This document shows, one piece after another, positions 1 to 5,926 of a stretch of DNA of 7,330 bases. Each line of letters starts with the position of its first letter. Positions within the stretch are counted from its first letter, which is position 1. This stretch comes from Prochloron sp. SP5CPC1 (lineage in GTDB: Bacteria; Cyanobacteriota; Cyanobacteriia; Cyanobacteriales; Prochloraceae): positions 1-7,330 of the forward strand of contig JACONB010000083.1 in NCBI GenBank assembly GCA_014323965.1, read 5' to 3'. The position numbers were made by a program, and so were the translations under genes. Under the pieces are notes generated by a model. That model did no database searches and was not told the origin of the DNA. It was given only the letters and a program-made list of their open reading frames with translations.

Positions 1-52
1 GTAATTCGCCCACAGCATCTTTGAACCCCCGGCGGGCCGACTGCGAAGAAAG

Positions 53-1309
53 ATGAATGAAAAAATGCCTTTACCCTTTAATCCCCGATCGCCCGAATTT
101 CGGGCCAACCCCTATCCCACCTATGATTACCTGCGGAGTCACCATCCTATCTACTATCGACCCGAACGAAAAGATTGGGTGCTGACGCGCTATGCTGATA
201 TTGTGGAAGTCCTCAAAAACCCTAGCTTTGGCCGTTCCGAGGGAGGACTGGCAAACCTGATGACGGCAAAGCAAGAGCAAATTCACAAATTCCTGTCCCT
301 CCGTCAGGAAAGTCAAAGACTGATGAAGCTGTGGTTAGTGCTGCTCAATCCACCCAATCATACTAGAATCCGTCACTTGTTGCGCACTCCCTTCACTCAA
401 TCGCGCATTCAAGCCTTGCGCTGCCAAGGGCACGCTTCGCGCCCGCACATTCAGGCGAAAGTTGACGACTTGATCGAGAGATTTAAAGATCGGGGCAAAA
501 TGAATATTATTCACGATCTAGCTTATCCCCTCACCCTCGGTGTAAACTGCGAGATATTGGGAATTCCAGAAGCAGAATGGCATCCCCGCTTCCGGCAGTG
601 GTCTGAGAACTTGTCCGTAGTGGCGGATTTGGACGTGACCCCGATCGACAACGAACGAGGTCTGCTGGCGATCGCGGGTTTAGCTGAATACTTCCGCAGT
701 TGGATTGCTAAATGCCGCAGCGGGTCTGAGGCCCAAGATAACCTTATTAACGCCCTGATTAAAGCGGCAGATGAGGGTAAATTAAGTGAAGAAGAACTTT
801 TAGGCAATTGCATCATGATGTTTGCAGTCGGACATTCCTCGACTGGGAATTTAATTGGCAGCAGCATACTCACATTACTGAATCATCCAGATCAGCTACA
901 GTTGCTACAAGCAGATCCGTCAAAAATAGAAATGACCATATCTGAAGTCCTGCGCTATGAAAGTCCGGTTCAGGGGATCTCCCGTACAGCGATGTCCGAT
1001 ATCGAACTATCAAATCAAACCATTCATCGAGGTGAAGTAGTCAATTGTATCATCGCTGCTGCCAATCGAGACCCGGCCCAGTTCCCCGACCCCGACAAGT
1101 TTGACATTAGACGTCAACCCAATCCCTACCTTTCTTTTGGTCGAGGAATTCATAACTGTATCGGCAAGCACTTGGCTAAATTAGTAGCAGAAATTGCCGT
1201 GGGAACGCTAGTGCGCCGTTTGCCCGGGTTATCCTTAGCAACGGCATCTTTAGAATGGGAGGACAGTTTTCTCGGGCGCGGTTTGAAATCATTGCCTGTC
1301 GCCTTTTGA
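53..1309 (+). CDS. cytochrome P450
   Basis: This is a soluble bacterial-type P450 of 418 residues, the usual length for the family, with no membrane anchor. It would be a heme monooxygenase that needs a separate ferredoxin and reductase, neither of which is in the window. Visible landmarks are the C-helix HTRIR motif (103-107), the I-helix (about 257-270), the K-helix ExxR (E298 to R301), the PERF-like region around 345-354, and the heme loop FGRGIHNCIG (362-371) with Cys369 as the heme ligand. The usual I-helix AGHETT is VGHSST here (259-264), so Ser replaces both the acidic residue and the conserved Thr. Residues 123-129 look like an in-frame insertion encoded by a palindromic repeat. The start is ATG 53 or ATG 65 (MPLPFNPRSP); neither has a clear ribosome binding site. 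The gene converges on the RiPP-type genes and overlaps the last one by 21 nt. The substrate cannot be told from sequence. Confidence 0.95.
   Translation: MNEKMPLPFNPRSPEFRANPYPTYDYLRSHHPIYYRPERKDWVLTRYADIVEVLKNPSFGRSEGGLANLMTAKQEQIHKFLSLRQESQRLMKLWLVLLNPPNHTRIRHLLRTPFTQSRIQALRCQGHASRPHIQAKVDDLIERFKDRGKMNIIHDLAYPLTLGVNCEILGIPEAEWHPRFRQWSENLSVVADLDVTPIDNERGLLAIAGLAEYFRSWIAKCRSGSEAQDNLINALIKAADEGKLSEEELLGNCIMMFAVGHSSTGNLIGSSILTLLNHPDQLQLLQADPSKIEMTISEVLRYESPVQGISRTAMSDIELSNQTIHRGEVVNCIIAAANRDPAQFPDPDKFDIRRQPNPYLSFGRGIHNCIGKHLAKLVAEIAVGTLVRRLPGLSLATASLEWEDSFLGRGLKSLPVAF
421..444. repeat. short palindromic repeat inserted in the P450 gene
   Basis: The 17 bases GGGCACGCTTCGCGCCC (428-444) form a hairpin: GGGC pairs with GCCC, there is one A/C mismatch, then CG pairs with CG around a 3-nt loop. 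A 21-bp segment containing most of it (about 421-441) adds seven codons, CQGHASR. Without them the P450 would read ALR-PHIQ, like ordinary family members. The segment is bordered by GCG on both sides. GC-rich hairpins of this type are known as short dispersed repeats in cyanobacterial genomes. The exact borders are inferred. Confidence 0.6.
668..675. repeat. HIP1 octamer GCGATCGC (one of four)
   Basis: GCGATCGC occurs here and at 1561-1568, 4634-4641 and 7114-7121. The octamer is strongly over-represented in many cyanobacterial genomes and is the main compositional sign of the host group. Confidence 0.9.
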
Positions 1310-1507
1310 ATACAGCAACCAACGCATCGCCCAGTCGTGTTTGTGCGCCTCTTCCAGTTCTGCAACCGTGAAAACCAGTCCAACTTCAGCGCCAAGTTTC
1401 ACGAAGCTTTCTAAGTCAGGGCTACTATTCAGGGATAAAACTCGATTTTTTAACCCTTCATCGGCACGTACTTGCTGAATAAATTGTAAAGCAGTTGGGA
1501 TAGACAT
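1289..1507 (-). CDS. Nif11-family small peptide (possible RiPP precursor)
   Basis: This 72-residue protein opens with MSIPTALQFIQQV and carries the Nif11 pattern LGAEVGLVFTVAEL (38-51). In other systems that domain serves as a RiPP leader, as in prochlorosin-type precursors. ATG 1507 was chosen over the in-frame TTG at 1519 because the family normally begins MS-x(5)-F; neither start has a clear Shine-Dalgarno sequence. It lies 8 nt after the B2 stop, so it is probably cotranscribed with B1 and B2. The leader is complete, but the end is odd: there is no GG or GA cleavage motif, and only about 15 residues (DWAMRWLLYSKGDRQ) follow the last helix, with no Cys or Thr. The final residues SKGDRQ and the stop are antisense to the P450 C-terminus. 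It may be a precursor with a tiny core, a truncated precursor, or a non-precursor Nif11 protein. The family call is firm and the role is not. Confidence 0.8.
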   Translation of the reverse strand: MSIPTALQFIQQVRADEGLKNRVLSLNSSPDLESFVKLGAEVGLVFTVAELEEAHKHDWAMRWLLYSKGDRQ

Positions 1508-1515
1508 AAACTTGC

Positions 1516-2028
1516 TCAAGAGGGGAGATTAACTTCAATCGGACGATAGAACATGGCAAAGCGATCGCGCACGTCCCCAGCGTCATTGAGCACAAAACCT
1601 TCACATTCTACCCAAGCGTGGGCCTCAAAATTAGTAGCTTCTCGTCGTACCCCAATGCGCAATTCGCTATCAATTCCCTGGTGACGCAGCAAACCCCACA
1701 GCACCAGGGACTTTTGCAGGCATTTGGCCCAAGGTTGGCAATATTTTACTGCCAACTGCACCATCCGAGTTGTCTTCACAACTTTGGAGATGCGATCCGG
1801 TGTACCCACCGGATCCGCGCTACTGCGCGGCCCGCCATTTGGCAGGGGCATTTTTGCAGCCGGTAGCAGTCGTGCCAAACCCGCTTGCGTCCACTTTACT
1901 CTCCCCCATTTTAAGGATAGAGCCACTAGGGGTAGCAAGAGAAGTGCTTGCAGCAACAGCCAGCGCGAAAGGCGACCCAGGCCCCAAAAACTGCGGTATT
2001 TACGAATCCCTAACTTCAACCAGTCCAT
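1516..2028 (-). CDS. B2-type RiPP leader peptidase (transglutaminase-like cysteine protease)
   Basis: This 170-residue protein matches the lasso-peptide B2 family, which cleaves the leader from the precursor while B1 holds it. The likely catalytic triad is Cys103 (in KCLQKSLVLWGLLR), His137 (in EAHAWVE) and Asp149 (in VLNDAG), with the family stretch IGVRRE at 125-130 between them. A hydrophobic helix at about 23-40 suggests membrane attachment near the exporter. The ATG at 2028 lies 29 nt inside the end of the B1-like gene, which suggests translational coupling. The linker between helix and catalytic domain is long: residues 67-79 are encoded by a double palindrome that looks inserted in frame. 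All catalytic residues remain, so the protein is probably active. The family assignment is strong. That it acts on a lasso peptide is not shown, because no lasso cyclase or typical lasso precursor is present. Confidence 0.88.
   Translation of the reverse strand: MDWLKLGIRKYRSFWGLGRLSRWLLLQALLLLPLVALSLKWGRVKWTQAGLARLLPAAKMPLPNGGPRSSADPVGTPDRISKVVKTTRMVQLAVKYCQPWAKCLQKSLVLWGLLRHQGIDSELRIGVRREATNFEAHAWVECEGFVLNDAGDVRDRFAMFYRPIEVNLPS
1794..1830. repeat. double-hairpin repeat inside the B2 gene
   Basis: Two perfect stems sit back to back. GATCCGGTG (1794-1802) pairs with CACCGGATC (1807-1815) around a TACC loop. CCGCGC (1815-1820) pairs with GCGCGG (1825-1830) around a TACT loop. They share base 1815. 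On the minus strand they encode residues 67-79 of B2 (PRSSADPVGTPDR), in a linker that is not expected to be conserved. This looks like an insertion of a palindromic mobile-type repeat that kept the reading frame. That it occurs elsewhere in the genome is an assumption. Confidence 0.7.
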
Positions 2029-2287
2029 TTGCTAATAATTCTGCAATGAGATTTTCTACATCCTGCCGTAACTGTTCTGGCTCTACTTTATACTCGAGGA
2101 GTAAGGCATCGATCGCTGTCTGAATGGAGTCTTTTGCTGTCAGGGTTTGCCAGATCCGCGTACCGACATCATCCAGGCCAAAATACTTTTCAGTTTGGAG
2201 GTTCAGCAAAACTGACTCCCCTGCCAAGTCTTGAGCCAGAACATTCGGCGCCGCTGATATTTTCCGCTCCAATGAAAATTGCAACAT
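2000..2287 (-). CDS. PqqD-like / B1-type RiPP recognition protein
   Basis: This 95-residue protein has the PqqD fold pattern: an N-terminal strand region with GESVLLNLQTEKYFGLDDVG (23-42), then IWQTL (45-49), an amphipathic helix with ALLLEYKV (61-68), and the closing DVENLIAELLANGLVE (76-91). Such proteins are the RiPP recognition element (RRE), a small winged-helix domain that binds the leader of a precursor and delivers it to modifying enzymes. In lasso systems the stand-alone form is B1 and works with B2, which is exactly the next gene and overlaps it by 29 nt. The start is ATG 2287, preceded by an A-rich stretch with only a weak purine signal. Its natural leader partner here would be the Nif11 peptide two genes downstream, although Nif11 leaders lack the YxxP motif used by lasso B1 proteins. 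Confidence 0.9.
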   Translation of the reverse strand: MLQFSLERKISAAPNVLAQDLAGESVLLNLQTEKYFGLDDVGTRIWQTLTAKDSIQTAIDALLLEYKVEPEQLRQDVENLIAELLANGLVEVRDS

Positions 2288-2337
2288 TCTTTTTTTTGAT
2301 TATGGATTACTTCTTAGGAAAATATCATGGATGAGAC

Positions 2338-2367
2338 ATTCTATCAAGTCTTATCCTGATATAGCAA
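2338..2367 (-). promoter_or_regulatory. possible promoter for B1-B2-Nif11
   Basis: On the minus strand TTGCTA (2367-2362) and TAGAAT (2343-2338) are separated by 18 nt, a fair sigma70-type match. It would give a leader of roughly 45 nt before the ATG at 2287. This is inferred from pattern alone in AT-rich DNA. Confidence 0.3.
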
Positions 2368-2382
2368 CTTGGTATAACTTGG
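2366..2382. repeat. AACTTGG direct repeat at 10-bp spacing
   Basis: AACTTGG occurs at 2366-2372 and 2376-2382, one helical turn apart, and touches the -35 element of the possible promoter. It could be an operator half-site pair or a chance repeat. Confidence 0.35.
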
Positions 2383-2466
2383 AATCAGTACATAAGTAAA
2401 TTAGCATTAACTATTGATTTAAATATTAATAAGCATAATAAGTGCCCCTACAACTGGTTATTGTTG

Positions 2467-4296
2467 CTATCGATAATTTCCCGCTTGGGTTTCAAACATT
2501 TGAGCGTAAATATCTCCTTTCTCTATTAACTCACTATGAGTACCCCATTCTACAATTCGTCCCTGTTCCATGACGTAGATTCTATCTGCTATTCTCACAG
2601 TAGACATGCGATGGCTAATTAAAATCGCAGCAGTATTTTGAATCAATTGACGAAACTGTTGAAACACTTCATATTCTGCTTTCGGATCCATCGCTGATGT
2701 AGGTTCATCTAGAACAATAATTTGAGAAGAGCGCAAAAAAGCTCGTGCTAAAGCAATCTTTTGCCATTGGCCAATACTGAGTTCTTCCCCTTGCTCGAAT
2801 AACTTTCCTAAAATTGTTTCATACCCCTGGGGTAATTGCCGAATTAAGGCATCGGCACCAGACCGACGAGCCGCTGCTTCAATTTCCTTTAAACTAGGAA
2901 GTAAATCAAGATTGCCTAGGCCAATATTATCTTGAGCGGAAAAATGATACTTGGCGTAATCCTGAAAAATAATACTGATTTGACGGCGTAAGTCAGAAAC
3001 AGAAAAATCTCGAAGATTAACCCCTTCTAAATAGATATTCCCTGCTGTAGGATCATAGAGACGGCAGAGCAACTTAATTAAAGTGGTTTTACCGGAACCA
3101 TTCTCACCGACGAGGGCGATGGTTTCCCCTGGTGCAACTCTCAGGTTAATCTCGTGAAGTGCCTGACGTTGGGTATTGGGATAGTGAAAACTGACTCGAT
3201 CGAACACAATCCCCCGCCGTAAAACTTGAGGCAATACCCTGGTATTCTTAGGTTCCAAAACTTTAGGTTTTAATTCCAAAAACTCATAGAGGTTTTTCAG
3301 GAATAGATTATTCTCATACAAGCCAGATAAACTGGTTAAAAACTGCTTGAGTGAACTTTGCCCCCGCTGCATTGCTTGATAATAAAGGGCTAAGTCCCCC
3401 AAAGTGATTGCTCCTTGTACTGCTTGATAAACAATATAGCCAGAAGCTGCCAAGAGGAATCCGCCACCCAAAACTTGAGTGCTGAAGTTTATGATAGCTT
3501 GCTTGGTTGCAATGGCCAGTCGTTCTTGGTATATTTTTTCCTGTAGGTTGCGAAACCGCGATCGAAATAATGCACCCAAATCAAATAAACGCACCTCTTT
3601 GGCAAACATTTCACCCGTGAGCAGCAAACTCAAATAACGAGCCTGACGCTGCAAAGCAGTACGTTTACGTTGCCATTGGTAAAGCACACGAGCATACTTA
3701 ACTCGCACGAATGCTCGGGGGAGGGTAGCCACAAATAACACAGCTGCAACTCCCCAATATAGTGAGAAAAGCAATCCAGTTAGAGCAACTAAGGCAATGC
3801 CATTTTGCAACACCTCTGCCAGCAAGGTGAGAATGCGGTTGGGGCGAAAAGAGGCTTCGTGTTGTGCCCGTTGGAGCGTGTCGTGATATTGGGGATTTTC
3901 GTAGTATTCTAGGTCAACCTCGATGGACTTACCATGAAGTAAATCCTGCATGAAATTTGTTACTTTCTCGCTTTGTGCCGTATTGACCACTTCAGTTAAG
4001 CTAGTCAGCATCATTCCTAAAAGTGCAATAGCACCTGCCAAAAGCAATAGGGGTATAAGCTCTTGGAATGTAGTGATTGGATTATTGATATTGGCTGTGT
4101 TAGCGGTAGGAAAGCTGGTGCTAATACCGTCTATAATTAACTTGGTGAGGTAGAGAGAAGCGATCGGCAGTAAGCCTTGAGTCAACAGGAGAATGAGCCG
4201 AGCTGCTGTCCAGTTGGGAGCGGCACCCCAGACTAATCGCAAAGCAGGAATTAGATATAAACCTTGTTTAACTTTGCCTTTAAGATTTTGCTGCAT
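2467..4296 (-). CDS. ABC exporter, fused membrane and ATPase domains
   Basis: This is a 609-residue half-transporter of the peptide/lipid/drug exporter type, expected to work as a dimer in the inner membrane. The membrane domain covers about residues 30-345, with hydrophobic segments near 32-52, 80-100, 163-190 and 270-290. The ATPase domain has Walker A GENGSGKTT (397-405), Q-loop Gln445, signature LSIGQ (506-510, Ile for the usual Gly), Walker B IIVLDE (526-531), D-loop SAMD and H-loop His562. There is no N-terminal C39 peptidase, so any leader removal must be done by another protein, and B2 fits. Next to B1 and B2 it most resembles the lasso D protein, which exports the mature peptide and gives immunity. 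The start is ATG 4296, 40 bp from the divergent antiporter remnant. Another cargo cannot be excluded. Confidence 0.92.
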   Translation of the reverse strand: MQQNLKGKVKQGLYLIPALRLVWGAAPNWTAARLILLLTQGLLPIASLYLTKLIIDGISTSFPTANTANINNPITTFQELIPLLLLAGAIALLGMMLTSLTEVVNTAQSEKVTNFMQDLLHGKSIEVDLEYYENPQYHDTLQRAQHEASFRPNRILTLLAEVLQNGIALVALTGLLFSLYWGVAAVLFVATLPRAFVRVKYARVLYQWQRKRTALQRQARYLSLLLTGEMFAKEVRLFDLGALFRSRFRNLQEKIYQERLAIATKQAIINFSTQVLGGGFLLAASGYIVYQAVQGAITLGDLALYYQAMQRGQSSLKQFLTSLSGLYENNLFLKNLYEFLELKPKVLEPKNTRVLPQVLRRGIVFDRVSFHYPNTQRQALHEINLRVAPGETIALVGENGSGKTTLIKLLCRLYDPTAGNIYLEGVNLRDFSVSDLRRQISIIFQDYAKYHFSAQDNIGLGNLDLLPSLKEIEAAARRSGADALIRQLPQGYETILGKLFEQGEELSIGQWQKIALARAFLRSSQIIVLDEPTSAMDPKAEYEVFQQFRQLIQNTAAILISHRMSTVRIADRIYVMEQGRIVEWGTHSELIEKGDIYAQMFETQAGNYR

Positions 4297-4336
4297 TTCA
4301 TACGTTAATCGTTGGGAAGTTGAATTTGGGGGGATA
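4297..4336. promoter_or_regulatory. short divergent intergenic region
   Basis: Only 40 bp separate the exporter ATG from the antiporter ATG. That is too little for two full promoters, so at least one must lie inside the neighbouring coding sequence. A run of six G (4328-4333) just before the antiporter start may act as its ribosome binding site. I see no convincing -10 or -35 pair here. Confidence 0.4.
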
Positions 4337-5885
4337 ATGCTTAGTAGTGCTATTTGGATTTTGTTAGTTGGCTTTTTTGCAAGTCAAATTGCCCGTCGTT
4401 TGCTCCTTCCTCCCCTAATTGGCATGATTTTAGCAGGGATTGTCCTCGGACCGGAAGTAGGCCATCGCATTAGTCCCGGAGTTCTGAATGCAGCGGATCG
4501 CCTCCGGACTGTGGCGGTAATGATTATCCTTATGAAAGCTGGTTTGGGGTTAGATAGGGAAAAACTCGCTCAACAGGGAACTGTTGCTTTAAGATTGGGT
4601 GTACTCCCTGGGATATGGGAAGCAATTATAGTTGCGATCGCCTCTATTTTTCTCTTTAAGTTTAATTTTGCCACTGGTTTATTACTGGGTTGTATTGTTG
4701 GTGCAGAATCTCCCGCAGTTATCGTACCAGGAATGTTGCAACTCAAAAGTGCTGGTTGGGGGGTGAGTAAAGGGATTCCTGATGCTATTTTGACTGGCAG
4801 TGCTTTATCTGATGTGCTGTTATTATTGCTATGCAAGCTTGTTGCTCAATTTCATAGGTCAGGGGGAGTTGGATCTAAGTTTACTCCAATTACTACCGTT
4901 GCAAGTTTTGCTCCAAGTTGGGTTAGCAGTGTTAATTGGTTATTTGACTGCTCTGGGACTTATTTTCTTGTTAAGGAAGCAAAACTGGAGCCAAAATAGC
5001 ACTCAAGATATTGTTCTAACAGCGGTTTTTGCCTTATTACTGGTAATTATAGCAGAAGTTTTGCCTTATTTTTCAGGTTATTTAGCTGTTATGGCTTTGG
5101 GATTTTTTCTTGTCATTTTAGCTCCTCCCTTAGGATGAAGATTGCGCACTGGATTTGATATTTTGTGGATAGTAGGGGAGATAGTCTTATTTGTCTTGCT
5201 GGGAGCAAGTATTCAACTGGATATACTGGGAAATATGCTCTTACCGGGTATTTTACTTTTAGCAATTGGCTTGCTTTTGGGCAGAACAATCGGCTGGTAT
5301 TTATCTACCTTGGGAAGTAATTGGAATTGGCGAAAAAGATGGTTTTTGCTGCCGGGAAATTCAGCGAAAGCCACAGTACAAGCTGCAATTGGGGGAATTC
5401 CCTTGGCCCGGGGAATTGAAGGGGGGGAAACTATGCTAGCCATCGCCGCCCTTTCTATCTTAATTACTGCACCCTTCGGCGCTTGGGCAATTCCTACCTT
5501 TGCACCGAAATTGTTAGTTAAAGGAACTGTAAATCCGACGAAAGTATCTCTTTCTTCTCCTACCTTATTCCTAGCAGCAATAGATACTTCTGGCAATTCT
5601 CTAGCAGTATTGACCAAGGTAGCAGATTTAGCCAGGCGGAGCAACGGGGAAGTAATTGTTTTGCCCATAGTGAATAAAGAGGATAATCAAGTCATTGCAA
5701 AACTGCGCCAGCAAACTAAACAATTACTCTTAGACATTGACTATCAATTTATCACGGCAATTGATGATCCTGGGGATTCAATTGTCCTCGTAGCTGAAGA
5801 ATATAGAGCCACAGCAATTGTGCTGGGAAAACAAAAATACGAACTAGAGTTACAAAATTGTAACATTCCGATTATTTTGATATAA
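4337..5885 (+). pseudogene. broken CPA2/NHA-type cation:proton antiporter with USP-like tail
   Basis: Joined across its lesions this would be about 515 residues. It starts at ATG 4337 (MLSSAIWILL), not at the in-frame ATG 4193, which overlaps the exporter gene and adds non-membrane sequence. Family marks in the first part are KAGLGLD (67-73), ESPAVIVPGM (124-133) and GIPDAILTGSALSDV (146-160). These resemble the NHA (SLC9B-like) branch, where the last motif usually has a DD pair; here it is Ser158-Asp159. The frame shifts by +1 near 4829-4835: LSDVLLLLL continues as SLLLNFIGQG in another frame. That frame then hits TGA at 5136-5138 (APPLG-stop-RLRTGF) and continues open to 5885. The C-terminal part has membrane segments and then a USP-like domain (LFLAAIDTSGNSLAVL onward). 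Two separate lesions argue for loss of function rather than one sequencing error. Confidence 0.82.
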
Positions 5886-5886
5886 T
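5858..5886 (+). promoter_or_regulatory. promoter for the Uma2 gene
   Basis: TTGTAA (5858-5863), a 17-nt spacer and a perfect TATAAT (5881-5886) make a near-consensus sigma70-type promoter. It sits in the last codons of the antiporter remnant and would give a leader of about 34 nt. It is the best promoter match I found in the window. Confidence 0.6.
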
Positions 5887-5917
5887 AGTGCTAGAATAAA
5901 ATAACTCAAAAAAAAGG

Positions 5918-5924
5918 AAAGGAG
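5918..5924 (+). promoter_or_regulatory. ribosome binding site of the Uma2 gene
   Basis: AAAGGAG ends 2 nt before ATG 5927, within the longer purine run GGAAAGGAG. It is the only strong Shine-Dalgarno sequence in the window and supports this start. The spacing is short. Confidence 0.6.
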
Positions 5925-5926
5925 CA

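Larger units (their letters stand above)
2288..2466. other. spacer between exporter and B1 genes
   Basis: This AT-rich gap of 179 bp holds no gene. I read both strands for a missed precursor: the best minus-strand ORF is 18 residues (MLIYLCTDSKLYQVAISG) and resembles no known core. It contains a possible promoter and a direct repeat, listed separately. No clear terminator follows the exporter, so readthrough into B1 is possible. Confidence 0.7.

Noticed and set aside
30..39. GGCGGGCCG shared between the window start and the B2 repeat (1828-1836, opposite strand)
   Set aside because: Nine GC-rich bases are too few to call a repeat, and no hairpin accompanies the copy at the start.
523..873. 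Minus-strand ORF of 116 residues inside the P450 gene
   Set aside because: It is the antisense of conserved P450 sequence, with no recognisable domain or start signal.
1508..1519. TTG start for the Nif11 peptide, overlapping the B2 stop
   Set aside because: It adds SKF before the family's usual MS start and has no better ribosome binding site than ATG 1507.
1618..2123. Three overlapping plus-strand ORFs of 82-117 residues
   Set aside because: They are antisense to the B1 and B2 genes, whose proteins match known families; the plus-strand readings have low-complexity composition and no motif.
2288..2466. A hidden lasso precursor between exporter and B1
   Set aside because: No frame on either strand gives a leader with YxxP or a Thr at -2 followed by a core with Gly and Asp/Glu at position 7-9; the longest candidate is 18 residues.
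4193..4336. Upstream in-frame start for the antiporter at ATG 4193
   Set aside because: It would overlap the exporter gene by about 100 bp and add a non-membrane leader; ATG 4337 begins with the family's first membrane helix.
5213..5668. Minus-strand ORF of 151 residues
   Set aside because: It is antisense to the antiporter membrane and USP-like region; the plus strand has the family motifs.
5142..5885. Separate gene starting at TTG 5142
   Set aside because: It begins in the middle of an antiporter membrane domain and is in the same frame as the preceding piece, split only by TGA; it is the rest of the pseudogene.
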